Part shown: piece after piece, positions 33,137 through 46,200 of the stretch
Position numbering within the stretch: the first letter of the stretch is position 1
Layout of the letters: the number at the start of each line of letters is the position of its first letter
Notes under the pieces: model-generated
Told to the model about the DNA's origin: nothing
Databases searched by the model: none
What the model saw: only the letters and a program-made list of their open reading frames with translations
Position numbers and translations under genes: made by a program
Origin: Raphanus sativus
Taxonomy: Eukaryota > Streptophyta > Magnoliopsida > Brassicales > Brassicaceae
Length of the DNA: 64,000 nt
Assembly (NCBI RefSeq): GCF_000801105.2
Contig: NC_079516.1
Coordinates: 45,860,908-45,924,907, forward strand
Reading direction: 5' to 3'

Positions 33137-34133
33137 TATTTCCTTATGAAAATGAGCCAAATAAGAAATGAAGATATATGCATAGAAATAATGCAAGTTT
33201 CGTATTGTATTTTCCTATATGCTGAAAGAAAATCAATTTATATACATTTTTGCAAGTTATTCAATTTTTGTTTATTTTCCTAAGACCCATTATTAAGAAA
33301 ATGCACACGAAGTTATGTGTTCTAAAGATTCATAAACGGCGAATAGGTAAAATGCATTTTATTTAATAGTAAATATGTGAATTTCACAATACCATGAATT
33401 GAAACTGCAAAATTGCATGTTTAAGCATATACCAAGTAGTGGAAGTTAATTCCAACTTGTTTCTAGTTTTTAAAATTTGTCCTTTTGCTCAAAGAGAACC
33501 TTTCGAGACTACATTGACCTATTCATAGAATACGAATTTATTTAATGTCGCTATAATATATTTTATACTTGTTGAACATAAAGAAACGCAAATAGTCGTC
33601 CGTAGTATACATTTTGAGGGGTGTTTGGTAGTTCTTTATTTATTTTTTGACACGTTAATAATCTAAACCTAACAGATACATTGGTGCAATTAAAGCAGTC
33701 TAAGCCGATGAGGAAATGCGTCGAGATTTGTGAATAGTTTGCCTGAATTTTAAGCTTATCACTTAGATATATTTATTTCCTATGTGTAGTTTCAGACAGA
33801 TACCCTTAATTTAGATAGAAAACAAGGCGACAATGCAAAGATAATAGTATAACACTTACACGAGTAAAATAATTCAGTGGGGGTAACTTAAGCAAATTAA
33901 TTAACACATCATCAGATGAATGAATGTGTTATGTATACCAAGGTTGATGATAACATCTCAACATAGTCATCGTCCACTAAAAGCAATTGGATTACAAAAT
34001 CCGGCGACATAATCGTTTAGATTAAAATAAAAAGAATTAACAAATGAAAGCATGCAAGTATTAAATGGATGAATCATGAATTTAATGTTTAAAAAGTAGA
34101 GTGTCTCAACTCGAGAACAAATTTACACACAAG

Positions 34134-34270
34134 TCGTGTGTATTTTTTTTTTTGGATAAACTCAAACATTGCATTAATAAAGATGTTTGCACTCCTAAGT
34201 GGAGGCTATTACAGACGAGGCGAGAGCTGATTTCGCCACACAATCAGCCTCACCATATCGTGTGTATTTT
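34134..34270 (-). mobile_element. 5'-truncated LINE tail with target duplication
   Basis: TCGTGTGTATTTT flanks the insert at 34134-34146 and 34258-34270. On the minus strand the insert begins with the end of an RNase H-type frame (GEADCVAKSALASSV, then stop), continues as a short 3' UTR and ends TTTATCC followed by poly(A). Only about 110 bases of the LINE remain. Confidence 0.8.
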
Positions 34271-35478
34271 AAGCTATATTACAGCTCTGGAACAAGATAT
34301 CCAAAAGAAACATAGACAGTAAAATACATTAAGAAACTTGAAAGTCAAGTGTAATCCATGCAGGAACTGGTACAAAACACATGGCCGGATTCCAAAACGA
34401 GTCAACTCCTCGGATCTTCCAAACCTTACCATCTAATTAAGTGGGAAGTGTATATATGTATATTACTACTATACATAATACGTACTTAACTCAGTATCTA
34501 GTAAATATATATTTTTCATTCAGTATTTAATTTAACAAATATTTTACCCCATAAAAAGTCAAATACCCAAATACTGGAGTAAATGAGTTTCGTTTACCAC
34601 AACTTGTTTTGATTATCTTTCTCATAGTTTGTCTTTGTACTTTATATAATCCAATCATATAATGTACATAACTAAATCCATAGTGGCTACTTTAAATGGT
34701 ATATATAAATGTCATAACCATGTGATCCGTACAAAGAAAAAGTTCCACTTTGTCCACACCAGTAGAGTGAAATCGAACACTATTTTCAATTGAAACACAC
34801 TCTCAAATACAAAAGCTAATTTTTTCAATCTTTTTGTCTGAAGAGGAACAGACCCAAGAAAAGAGAAATCAAATCTACAAAAAGCATTGATGAACAAAGA
34901 ACACTTCACGTTTCAGTGAGCCTTTTCTTTCTTCTTTTATCTCTGAAATGTCCTTTTTGCTCATATTTTCGTTGTTGTGGTCCTACTTGGTATTATTACA
35001 GCTGTTTCGTTTGTGTTGTGTTATGTCGGTGCCTTAATTTCAACTTCCTTTTTTAGTTTTCACATGTCGACATTTTTTCCCATAAAAAATAAGTCTATAA
35101 TCTGTTGCAGGGTTTTGCGGTCTTGTTTTGCTTGTTACCTAAGCGACTCAAAACTTTTTCCCTATTTTCTTTCTAACTAGTCGTTCATTTCCGCAACAGA
35201 TTCACATATCATGGGTTTCCTCTTTTAATCACACAAAGCTCGTCTTCTTGCTCATCACTACTCGATACTACTAGATCTTTTGTGTACAGTTGTATATACA
35301 AACACACGTGTCAGTCTGATCCCAGATATGGGTTTAGTTTCTTCCCTATTTTCCTGGAAGTTGATATTCTTGTGGCTTAAATGGGGTTTTCTTCATTGAT
35401 ATAAAGTAAAGCTTGATTCACGGTTCATAACAGCTGTAAAGTTTTGAGACTTCTCGTGTTATTAAAGAGAAAAAAGCA

Positions 35479-38400
35479 ATGGGTTATGGTAACTCAAGAT
35501 CTGTGAGGTTAGTACTTGTCAAGAAGATTTAACTCTTTTTGTTAATTATTTCAATTTTTCTCCTCTTTTATCAAAAGATAACACTTTCTTTTAATGTTTA
35601 AAGATTTGAAGAAGATTCAGAAGTAACAAAGCCACAAGCTGTTCATGAAGAATCTGCAGTCAAGCTCAAGTTTAAAATCAACGGAGCTCAAATCTCTCCT
35701 GGAAAGAATGTTAAGAAGATGACTAGAGGGAAGTCTTTCAAAGCTAAAGTACTATCCAGAGTGTTCACTGAGGATCTTGAGAGAGTTAAAAACAAAATAC
35801 TCGATCCTCGTGGACAAACAATAAGAAGATGGAACAAGCTCTTTCTCATAGCATGTTTGGTTTCTCTGTTCGTGGACCCTCTGTTTTTCTTCTTACCGGT
35901 CATGAGAAAAGAAGCTTGTATCACCATCGGAATCAGACTCGAGGTGGTTCTCACGGTTATTAGATCTTTGGCTGATGCTTTCTACATCGCTCAGATTGTT
36001 ATACGGTTTAGAACGGCTTACATCGCTCCTTCTTCTCGTGTGTTCGGTAGAGGAGAGCTTGTGATTGATTCAAGAAAGATTGCTTGGAGATATCTCAACA
36101 AAAGCTTCTGGATTCATTTGGTTGCTGCTTTACCTTTACCTCAGGTATATGATTCTTATTGTATCCTCCAGCTTTTAAGTGATTCATGATATATTCAACT
36201 CTTGAGTAATCTTTGTTTTTTACAATTTCAGGTGTTGATTTGGATCGTAATCCCAAACCTAAGAGGCTCACCAATGACAAACACCAAGAACGTTCTTAGA
36301 TTCATCATTATATTCCAGTATGTCCCAAGGATGTTCCTTATATTTCCGCTCTCTCGCCAGATCATTAAAGCCACTGGTGTCGTAACTGAGACTGCTTGGG
36401 CAGGAGCCGCCTACAACCTCATGCTATATATGCTAGCAAGCCATGTGAGTGGCTCAACCCTTAGCTATAAGGGTCTATTATATTTACCCTAGGACTAAAG
36501 ATAGTAGATAAAGAGAAGTCTGAGAAATTGGTATTGATAGAGCCAGTTCTTGAAACATTCACCTAAGGTCCCCAAAATATTAATAGTTATATACTCCCTC
36601 TGTTTCTAATTGTAAATAGTTTTGCTTAAAAACATAAATATTTAGAAAATTGTTATTTATTTAAAAAGTATCATTTAATCAACTAATTCAACCAATTATA
36701 AAAAGACAAAAGTATTTCAATGGTTACACAATATTAAATAAAAGAAAAAATTGCATTGAAATACGTAAATAATTTATATTATGAAATAATTATTTTTTTG
36801 CTAAAACAATTTACAATTAGAAATAGAGGGAATATAATATTATCCTGCTCTTGAATGATTAAAAATATATATGTTTAATAATTGTTTCAAGGTTCATAAA
36901 TCTCAGGGCCGATCCTAATGGTACATAAGAGTTTTTTAAGATTGGTTTAAGAGTTGAGAGTCTATCTCATCAATCAAGTCTATTCATTCCAGGTTTTAGG
37001 TGCTTGTTGGTACTTGCTTGCAGTAGAGAGGCAAGAGGCTTGCTGGAGACATGCTTGCAACATCGAGAAACCCATTTGTCAATACAGATTCTTTGAGTGC
37101 AGAAGGCTTGAAGATCCTCAAAGGAACTCTTGGTTCGAATGGAGCAACATAACAACTATGTGCAAACCTGGAACTAGGTTTTATGAGTTTGGTATTTACG
37201 GAGATGCAGTAACTTCAACTGTTACTTCGTCAAACTTCATAAACAAGTACTTTTACTGTCTCTGGTGGGGACTGAAAAACCTCAGGTGAGAGATTCAAAC
37301 ACCACTACAATAACAGTTTAAATATATATCCTCTTAGACATTAACTTCCTTAATTCTCGTTCAGTTCCTTGGGACAAAATTTCTCCACAAGCACTTACGT
37401 TGGCGAGATTATCTTCGCTGTTGTCATGGCTACTCTAGGGCTTGTTCTCTTTGCACTGCTTATTGGAAATATGCAAGTGAGACAGTCAAAATCTAGGACT
37501 TTCTTGTAACACACGTCATATAGTTCTCTAATCATAAAGTGTAAAATTTTCACTTTCTTGCAGACATATTTACAGTCAACAACCATGAGACTCGAAGAAT
37601 GGAGGATAAGGAGGACAGATACAGAGCAGTGGATGCACCATAGGCAGCTTCCTCCAGAGCTAAGACAAGCCGTGAGAAAATATGATCAATACAAGTGGTT
37701 AGCTACACGAGGAGTCGATGAAGAAGCTTTACTGATAAGTCTTCCTCTTGATCTCCGAAGAGATATCAAACGCCATCTCTGTTTTGATCTTGTTCGCCGT
37801 GTAAGCCTATACCGTTCTTGATCTCCTTAGTTTCTCAACATCTTTTTTTTTAATTCTGTTATTTCTTGCTCAACACGTTAGGTTCCGCTGTTCGATCAAA
37901 TGGACGAAAGAATGCTTGACGCGATCAGCGAGAGGCTAAAACCGGCCTTATGCACTGAAGGTACGTTTCTTGTGAGAGAAGGTGACCCGGTTAACGAAAT
38001 GCTCTTCATAATCAGAGGCCATCTTGATTCTTACACAACAAATGGAGGCAGAACAGGGTTCTTCAACTCTTGTCTCATAGGACCAGGAGATTTCTGCGGC
38101 GAGGAGTTGCTTACCTGGGCCTTAGATCCTCATCCCGTTGTGATCTTACCGTCTTCGACACGCACCGTCAAAGCCATTTACGAGGTTGAAGCTTTTGCTT
38201 TGAGAGCTGAAGATTTGAAGTTCGTGGCTATGCAGTTTAGGAGATTACATAGTAAGCAGTTGAAACATAAGTTTCGGTTTTACTCTCATCAATGGAGAAC
38301 TTGGGCGGCTTGTTTCATACAGGCTGCTTGGAGACGGCACAAGAAGAGGAAGTATGCGACTGAGCTGAGGGTTAAAGAGGAGTTTCAATTTATGTTTGAG

Positions 38401-38511
38401 ACGGCCTCGATGGTTAGGCTCAACAGTGGGAAGTTTACTCGTAGTGGCTCGGATTCTGGTATGGTATCTTCGATTCAGAAACCAGTAGAACCGGATTTTT
38501 CTAGTGAATGA
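35479..38511 (+). CDS. CNGC15: Cyclic nucleotide-gated channel 15
   Basis: Seven exons, 35479-35507, 35604-36144, 36232-36444, 36993-37285, 37365-37476, 37564-37800 and 37882-38511, join in frame to 684 aa, matching the length of Arabidopsis CNGC15 (At2g28260). It is a calcium-permeable tetrameric channel; CNGC15 proteins are known at the nuclear envelope and are important in calcium signalling. Visible parts: cytosolic N-terminus, six membrane segments (about 105-430), pore region with WWGLKNLSSLGQN, C-linker (RLEEWRIRRTDTEQWM), cyclic-nucleotide-binding domain (about 485-600, with IGPGDFCGEELLTWAL) and an IQ calmodulin-binding motif, IQAAWRRHKKRK, at about 621. All appear intact. Intron 3 has grown through a MITE insertion. 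Confidence 0.95.
36594..36832. mobile_element. Stowaway-like MITE in CNGC15 intron 3
   Basis: The ends CTCCCTCTGTTTCTAATTG and the inverse CAATTAGAAATAGAGGGAA are flanked by TA on both sides. At 239 bp, it belongs to the same broad family as 32908-33136. Confidence 0.82.
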
Positions 38512-38842
38512 AATTGATATATATATGATTGCTTTGAATTATTATTTTTGTAGCTTCTTTTTGTATAATTAATGTGTATTATTTAACTCTAACTCTTTTA
38601 ATCGTTTGAAAATGCTATTAAGTTATTTGATCACCTAAGGTGAGGTAATGATTGAAACCTATTGAATACAATGGTTCAAGATTGGTTTGCTGGTTTATAT
38701 CAGTCAGCATTATTCGGTTTGATAACTGTGGCAAGAATCTCCTTAAGCTTCTTCAATCATCGCAGTGTAGTGTAACCTGCCATAAATGATTAAACAATAT
38801 ATGCTGTATTTATTTGTAGATATTCTAGACATTGGATATATG

Positions 38843-40420
38843 CAGTGTTATTAAACCCGGACCGAACCGGCGGTCGGACCAGGTTCAACCACAAACCGGA
38901 CACAAATGCGGGTTGGGTTAATGCCAAAACCCAACTATAGTTGAACCGGTTAAAAACCCCTATCGAACCGTTAAAAACCCGTGAACCGGCGACCCAACGA
39001 ACCGGCTAAACCATGGTTCTTGTATTAAACCCAAAAATTTATTAATAAAACAATTAAAATTTCCTTTTTAAAATAAAAATAAGATTCAGATTAATAAGGT
39101 AAAGCCATCTCATATTTTTCTCTTGAGCCTTTGACGTCTATGTAAGAATGCAACTCACAAGGTATCTATTTCTCAAGGTATTGTTTTTGTTTGGAATATT
39201 TTAAGAATTGAAAACTTAGATTTGAAGAACTTATTCATGGTATAATTTATAATTTTATTTCATAGTATAAATTTTTAACTAATGTGTCTATAATTTTTGT
39301 AAAAGTGATGAAGATTTCGAGTGACAAAAACCCGGAGAATAAAATTTAAATATGTTTTTTTCAGTGTTGTTAAAACCGGACCGGTAAGCGAACCGGATTT
39401 TTTTTGGGTCATGGGTCAATGTGGTTCGACCAGGTTCGATCCGGTTCGATTTGGGTTTGATTAGACTAAACTAAATTTAATGATATTTTGAATATGTATA
39501 TTCTTACAAAGATAAAGATCATATCAAATAAAATATTTCAATAACCATAATGTTTAGAAATTTTTAAAAAGTAACAAACTAAAAATGTAATAAAAGTAAT
39601 AGAACAATGGAATAGTCCAAATCTCAAATCAATAAAAGAACATATTTAATTTTTATTCTATGGATTTTTGTCACTCCAAATCTTCAGCACCTTTACAAAA
39701 ATTATAGACACATTAGTTAAAAATTTATACTATGAAATAAAATTAAAAATTATACCATGATTGAGTTCTTCAAATCTAAGTTTTCAATTCTTAAAATCTT
39801 CGAAACAAAAACAATACCTTGGGAAATAAATACCTTGTGAGTTGCAGTCTTGTATAGACGTCAAAGACTCAAGAGAAAAATATGAGATGGCTTTACCTTA
39901 TTAATCTGAATCCTATTTTTATTTTAAAAAAGAAATTTAATTGTTTTATTAATAAATTTTTGATTTAATACAAGAACCAGGGTTTAGCCGGTTCATTGGG
40001 TCGCCGGTTCACGGATTTTTAACGGTTCGATATGGGTTTTTAACCGGTTCAATTATAGTTGGGTTTTGACATTAACCCAACCCGCATTTGTGTCCTGTTC
40101 ATGGTTGAACCTGGTCCGACTGCCGGTTCGGTCCGGGTTTAATAACACTGGTTTTTTCTATTGATTTGAGATTTGAACTATTACATTGTTCTATTACTTT
40201 TATTAAATTTTTAGTTTGTTATTTTTTAAAAATTTCTAAACATTATGGTTATTAAAATATTTTATTTGATATGATCTTTATCTTTGTAAAAATATACATA
40301 TTCAAAATATTATTAAATTTAGTTTAGTCTAATCAAACCCGGATCGAACCGGATCAAACCTGGTCGAACCACATTGACCCATGACCCAAAAAAAATCTGG
40401 TTGCTTGCCGGTCCGGTTTA
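38843..40420. mobile_element. Outer hAT MITE, split by an inverted copy of its own family
   Basis: 38843-39345 begins CAGTGTTATTAAACCCGGAC and is the reverse complement of about 39655-40150. 40150-40420 is the reverse complement of about 39362-39645. The outer copy is therefore present as two halves, in the opposite orientation to the inner copy. Its far end stops at CCGGTCCGGTTTA, before the expected AACAACACTG, so the right terminus is lost. Confidence 0.75.
39362..40150. mobile_element. Inner hAT MITE (789 bp)
   Basis: It begins CAGTGTTGTTAAAACCGGAC and ends with the inverse (GTTTAATAACACTG). GTTTTTTT precedes it and GTTTTTTC follows it, an 8-bp target duplication with one mismatch. It is AT-rich, with CCGGTTCGA-type motifs near both ends, and non-coding. 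Confidence 0.8.
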
Positions 40421-40640
40421 CGGTTTGGGTTTAGGGTTTAGAATTTGGTTTTAGGGTATACGGTTTGGGTTTAGGATCTAGTATTTGGATATAGGATTTA
40501 GATTTAAGGTTTATGGTTTGGGTTTAGGGTCTAAGATTTGGGTTTAATGTATACGGTTTGAGTTTAGGGTCTAAGATTTGGATTTAGGGTTTAGAATTTG
40601 AGTTTAGGTTATAGGGTTTGGATTTAGGAATTAATATTTA
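40421..40640 (+). repeat. Degenerate telomere-like repeat tract
   Basis: Roughly 220 bases consist of GGTTTGGGTTTAGGGTCTA-like units close to the plant telomere repeat TTTAGGG, increasingly decayed to the right. It abuts the broken end of the outer hAT element. Confidence 0.75.
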
Positions 40641-40899
40641 GGATTTAGAAATTAAGATTTAGAATTTAGAATTGATATTATTCTTTTTTAGTTATTTTTA
40701 AAAATATTTAATATTTTTATTTAATTATCCACATATCACTTTGATTGGTCATAAATCAAGTGGTGAATTTAAAAGTTCATTCCAGAGAGTAAACCCAAGT
40801 CTTGTCCAAATTCCAGAGCATGAGATATGTCGAGAAATGCTGTTAGCTTCCAGGTTTTCTGTTTCAATTTGAATTAACAAGATGCTCTCGTCTCATTTG

Positions 40900-41075
40900 G
40901 TTATGCTTTAAGAGTGTGATAGCTTGGCCACACTTCAAGCTTAGGTAGTGCCTCAAGAAAAAAGCTTCCGAGTCCACCAAAATTATGACATCATTAGGAT
41001 GTAAATCTTGGCAGCTTTGAAGCGCATAATTCCCACATCTTAGTTCAGCAATGGTTCTATTTGGCTAGCATGTAA
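40900..41075 (-). pseudogene. RNase H-like fragment, probable retroelement relic
   Basis: One minus-strand frame stays open over about 45 codons, including IAELRCGNYALQSCQDLHPN and VIILVDSEA, which resembles the AE...AL...VESDS pattern of plant RNase H-like domains in non-LTR retrotransposons. The flanks are broken by stops. Confidence 0.4.
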
Positions 41076-41490
41076 AACCGTCCCTAGCATGAATAGAACG
41101 CACCATTACTATCTCTAGCAAGCAAGGCTCCACTTAGACATATATATGTATATTAAGTTTAAAATTATTATTTTGTACCAGCAATTCAATATGTCTTGTA
41201 TATTAAACACTAAATTTTAGATAGAACATGAGCTTAATTGGTCTGTCAGATAAATAGGAAAATAAATGAAATATCTGAATAATTGTTAGTTGAATAAACT
41301 TAACTTAATAACTTTTCTCAGCATAAACACAAAGCACACACACACCCCTAAGCTGAACAAGATTTGTTAAGAGATCCTAAGAAAATGATAATTTCTTGGA
41401 GACTACGGATGATATCACTTGAAGATACTTGCTACGAAGCTGCACCCGAGTTTGTGGAAGCATAGTTTCTTATATATCCGTTGTAATAAA

Positions 41491-41535
41491 AAGCTATTGT
41501 ATTGTTCTTTCCAAAAAAAAGAAGAAGCTATTGTA
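41491..41535. repeat. 11-bp duplication around poly(A)-bearing filler
   Basis: AAGCTATTGTA occurs at 41491 and 41525. The filler contains TTGTTCTTTCC followed by eight A. Confidence 0.5.
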
Positions 41536-42646
41536 ACCTAAAGAAATCAGTTGTAACTCCTATATGGACCTCAACGCCTGCATTTCCTCAGAACTGCCCT
41601 AGTATCTGTCATTTGGACGATGTTTTTCTTTTGGTATAAGCATTGAAAATACAAAAAAAAAATTGGTAAAATGTTAAATTGATAAATACAATATTTGTGA
41701 TAAAATCTTGACCATAAAATTTATGAAAAAAACTCTAGACAGTGAGGCTATTTGTCCTACGGCATATCTAACTAATCAATTACGAGGCTTTCACTTGTTG
41801 ATTCATGCCATTGGATGCAAGATCAAACAAATTATGCAATAGCTTAAGAGAGATGCATCAAACTATTTAACTATTTTTTTTATTAAACTTGGGTACTTCG
41901 AACTTGTGGAAGAGCAAAGGATGATCTCATATCTATGTGATCACTGATCATACAAATTAGTGTCGTGGAGATTATTTCAAACAGAGGCAAACCCATGTCT
42001 CTCTAACCTTTGATCCACCTTTCCTCGGTTTGATTTTCTTTACATGCATATTGTTGTTCTATTTATTTTTTCAAAAAACTTTTGTTGGGCTAAAGCTCAA
42101 TGTGACCTCCTTAAAATCAAGTCTTAGACTTGTGAATTGGGCTTAGTCTTCTTCACAGTCACACAAAAGACTTACAGATCAGAACATAGTCGTTCACGTA
42201 TTCACGTGACGATTTTTTTTTTTTGTTTGATTGTGCTTCAGTTAGTTTGTCTTTAAACAACTTGAAGACCCTTTCACACAGTCTTCACCGTAATCGAACC
42301 AATTTTAACATCTGGAAATCAAAAATATTTTAGCTAAATTTAAAATTATAATAATTAAGAAGAGCAAAAAAAAAAACGTCAGCTTTGGTTATATGCTCCG
42401 TAAACGAATATATAAGATGCGATAAATGACAAGTCAGTTATGGTGCAGATTGTGACTCTTGATTTTAGGACCGCGTTTGTGGGATACAACAAGTTGCCGG
42501 TTACATAATCCAAAATGATGAGTGTCACAGATGGTGATAGTTGAGACAACATCCACACATTTAAGAGACGTGTGTGTACGAGAGGCGGCGTTACAACTTT
42601 TCATTTTGTAAGTAGCATTTGTATACTCCCTGCCTTTTTCTTAAGA

Positions 42647-42688
42647 AAGAATAGTAAAAAAATTTAGCAAAAAAAAAAAAGAATAGTA
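42647..42688. repeat. 10-bp duplication around poly(A)-bearing filler
   Basis: AAGAATAGTA occurs at 42647 and 42679. The filler is AAAAAATTTAGC followed by A. Confidence 0.45.
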
Positions 42689-42720
42689 GATATAACATGA
42701 TTTTTATAATACTTTCAACA

Positions 42721-42924
42721 CGTTAAACATTTTTATATACTTTTAGGCTAGTATTTCTTCGGTTCGAGTGATCTTAACTCATTTTATGTATAACTAAAGC
42801 TGTTGGTCATCTTCCAGTTCGTTCTTACAAGAGTTCACCCCCTCTTCCCCTCCACGTTACACATTTTTATATACTTTTAGGCTAGTATTTCTTCGGTTCG
42901 TTCTTACAAGAGTTCACCCCCTCC
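42721..42924. repeat. Two interleaved direct duplications
   Basis: A 46-bp block (42721-42766, ending CTTCGGTTCG) recurs at 42855-42900. A 28-bp block (42818-42845, GTTCGTTCTTACAAGAG...) recurs at 42897-42924, overlapping the end of the first repeat. Confidence 0.75.
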
Positions 42925-43047
42925 CCAAATACAAAAAGCCAATGTGCACCAACTATCAACAGTAAAAGCTAGTCCATCTGGAGTGCATCCAAAATGGTGA
43001 GAGATATTTCAGTTCCCCATATAATAAGGTTAGTGAGTCTGTGACAG

Positions 43048-43829
43048 TAGGACTGGGCATCATTACTCGTTACTCGCTTTAAATTTGTATCCACTTTGAA
43101 AATTCAAGTAATCGGTATTGTCGAGTCAAGTAACAAATCGACAATTTTTATTACTTGAAAGACCAAGTCATGTATCAAGTATCATTATAATTTTTAGTAT
43201 TTGATTCGTTACACCATGTTACTTGATTCATTCTTGTTATTTGTTACATAATCTATTAGTTACTTGTTCATTATCTTTTCTTTTACTTGCATTTAAAATT
43301 GGACATAAATACTTATTAATCTTTTTATACTTGTTACTTATTTTATCCATCTTAAGTTTTAAATACTCGTCGTCATCTAGTCAAGTATTACATAAAAATA
43401 TTAAAAATTTAGTTATATAATTTGTTATTACTAGTTACTTGTTTAAAGATATTTTTTATTTGTCTTCTCTATAATATGAACAATAAGTAATTCACATGTT
43501 ATTTTAAGTAGAATAGGCAAAACAAACTTCTATGTCTATTTCTAATAGAGTATTATTTAGTAAGTAATTCTTAAATTGTGTAAAAAATAATTCTTAAATA
43601 TTTCAAAAAAATCGTAAATAGTTCATAAGTAATTGTAAATACTCGTAAACAGTAAGTAATAGAGTAATGCAAATAACTTGCAAGTAATTTATTTTGATCA
43701 AATATTCGAAATAGTAAGTACTCATTTTTAACAAGTCAAGTATAAGTCGAAAATTTTATTACTCGTATAAGATAAATTAAGTTGCAAGTACACGCAAAAT
43801 AACAAGTACTCGCTTTGTGTCCAGTCCTA
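43048..43829. mobile_element. hAT-like non-autonomous element (782 bp)
   Basis: It begins TAGGACTGGGCA and ends TGTCCAGTCCTA. The interior is dense in ACTCGT/AAGTAC motifs on both strands. No clear 8-bp target duplication was found. A second, truncated and inverted relative lies at 51595-51924. Confidence 0.65.
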
Positions 43830-44116
43830 ACCCTTAGTGACACACAGTAACACCAATGGATTTGAGACCCAATTCATCATCACTTCTATTGAAGACCAAA
43901 GTGGAGAAAAAAGAGATAAGAACTAGAAGAAAAAAGTCAATTCTCTTCTTAAAAGAGAGGATAAGACGCTCCTTTCTAATATTGGATTATGACATATATA
44001 ACTACAAGTAAAAGAAAATGAAATTAGAAGGTGCCGACGTAGATGTTAAAATGTCTCTAATAATGACACAACTATTAGTTTCATTTTGTACGTCTCTTGA
44101 ATCACTTTGGCTTTTG

Positions 44117-44424
44117 GCTCTAACTGATGACCACTAAAAGAATAATGGGAACGATTAGGAATAGAACGCAGAAGAAAAAAATAATAGGAATATATATTTC
44201 TTATTGTTCCTCCTCGGATTTAATAAAGAATACACTTGTTCTATGATTCCTTAAATTAAAGGAAATGCAAAGGAATATTGAAGAAAAAATATTCCTTATA
44301 AATGGTATCCAATTTAAGGAACAAAAAGGAACTAATTATTCATACTCCTTATGAATGGTGTCAAATTTAAAGAATAAATAGGAATTAGCTATTCTCCTTT
44401 GTTCCTTTGGTCATCAGTTAGAGC
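44117..44424. mobile_element. MITE with GCTCTAACTGATGACCA termini
   Basis: GCTCTAACTGATGACCA at 44117-44133 is the exact reverse complement of 44408-44424. The 308-bp interior is non-coding and rich in AGGAAT motifs. The superfamily is not settled because no clear target duplication is seen. Confidence 0.75.
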
Positions 44425-45054
44425 ATTCATTCCCTTTAATGTCTACCTATCAAGTTATTGAATGTGCCATACCTTAACTTTATTTTATTCGAAAAGATAT
44501 ATTATTGAGTCTTTGTTAGGCTGGTTGTTGGTCAATCACTATGTTGCTTGCTAGAACTTTCATTGTGACATACTGACATCTGTTCCGTGAGAAAATCATC
44601 TTAATAAATTTCAAATAAGACGACCATTGAGAAAGGCATGACTTTAAATTATTTTTGAAATTAAATTTTAAAGAAGGTTTATGTAAGTAAGTACTTTGCT
44701 ATACTACAAAAAAAAATCCAGATTTAAATTTATGATTTAAGTATTTGTAATCCACACGTCTATTCCTCTACTATACTTTGTGTCGAATAATACCTCAATA
44801 TCTAGATGATTGTGCAAATTTGTGATTAAAAGATCAATTTAAAAATAATTAGCGGAAATTTAATGTATATTCAAACGTGATAATGATTTCAATGTTAAAT
44901 CCTGAATTCACAAAAGTTAGTATTTAATTCTTCAATTATATGCAATTGACATTTTTTCCTCAGCGAGAAATTGACTTCTTTCTTCAACTATTATTATGCA
45001 GATAAATCCAAATTATAGATAAATATGAAATATTATTATAATTTAACAGATCAT

Positions 45055-45097
45055 GAATTCACAAAATTGGTCGACAAAAAAAAAAGAATTCACAAAA
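45055..45097. repeat. 12-bp duplication around TTGGTCGAC-poly(A)
   Basis: GAATTCACAAAA occurs at 45055 and 45086, with a 19-bp filler ending in ten A. Confidence 0.6.
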
Positions 45098-46156
45098 CTG
45101 AGAAATCTGTAATTTTATGATTTTTCAGTCTAAAGCTAAAAATCAATACAAAAATTAAAATTCATCGCAAACAAAATTTTAATTGTTTTGATATTTTATT
45201 TTTGGTTGATTGTATAATTCCCAAGAGTAATCTCTACTAACAAAACAATATATTAAAATCCTGTTTGAGATAACTCTCATTTGAGTTAAACAATCACCCA
45301 AAAATCAAATAACATTCAACTAAAGAAATTGTTTGAGATGACTCTCTACAAAATTAAACAATAAATCAAAATTCAAATTAAAATAAAAATCTTATTTGAG
45401 AAGACTCTCCATGTTTGTTTCTCGGCTTCTCTGTTTTGTTTAGCCTGAAAACATGTCAAAACTTTTGTTTAGCATTCACACTGAAAAACATGCAGTTATG
45501 TTACGTATTGATTTTTGTTGATCTTTTAAACTGAAAACATGAAGTTATATATAGACTTCTCTATTTTGTTTTTGTGAATTTGTGTATTGATTTTTCTGAA
45601 CTTGTGAAATTATATTTCATTTACAATATTGTGCATTTCACTATAGATTGAAATATTTTCTGCATAATAATAGTTGGGAATTTGGCAATTGGAGATAGCT
45701 GAAAGACTAATAAACACTTCATTTTAAAAATTATTAGTTCAACATTAAAATCAAACCAACATTATAACTTTTGCTAGTTATTTAAGAATTGACCTTTTTA
45801 TCACAAATTGGCATAGTCAACTATAAATTGACGTATTATTATGTGTGAGCAATAATTAGATAATAAATTTACCGATTGACTAATTGCAAATACTTACAAA
45901 GTTAAATACTCATTTTCATTAAGAATGTCCATGTATAATTCTTAAATTTTTGATTACTTTTTAAATACAAACTCATAAAATTTTATTACTTTCTGCTATT
46001 TAAGAAAATTTTCAATATAAAAAATATTATTTTACTAAATATTTTAATTTTTTAATTTTAATTTAAATATGTAAAAATGATGTTTATTTTTCCATTCTAT
46101 TTTAAAGATATTATAGTAAAATAATATTTTCAGAAAACCTTAATATACCTAAAAGT

Positions 46157-46200
46157 GTACAAGTAAAAACTTTTTTTTGTCAACGTACAAGTAAAAACTT
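46157..46200. repeat. 16-bp duplication around poly(T)-GTCAAC
   Basis: GTACAAGTAAAAACTT is repeated exactly at 46157 and 46185. The filler on the minus strand is GTTGAC followed by six A. Confidence 0.6.

Larger units (their letters stand above)
32395..35478. other. Intergenic region upstream of CNGC15
   Basis: It contains a Stowaway-like MITE and a truncated LINE tail, listed separately, but no gene that I can support. The last 500 bases presumably include the CNGC15 promoter and leader. Confidence 0.5.

Noticed and set aside
40421..40640. Chromosome end or true telomere
   Set aside because: The repeats are degenerate, only about 220 bp, and followed by ordinary sequence and another gene.
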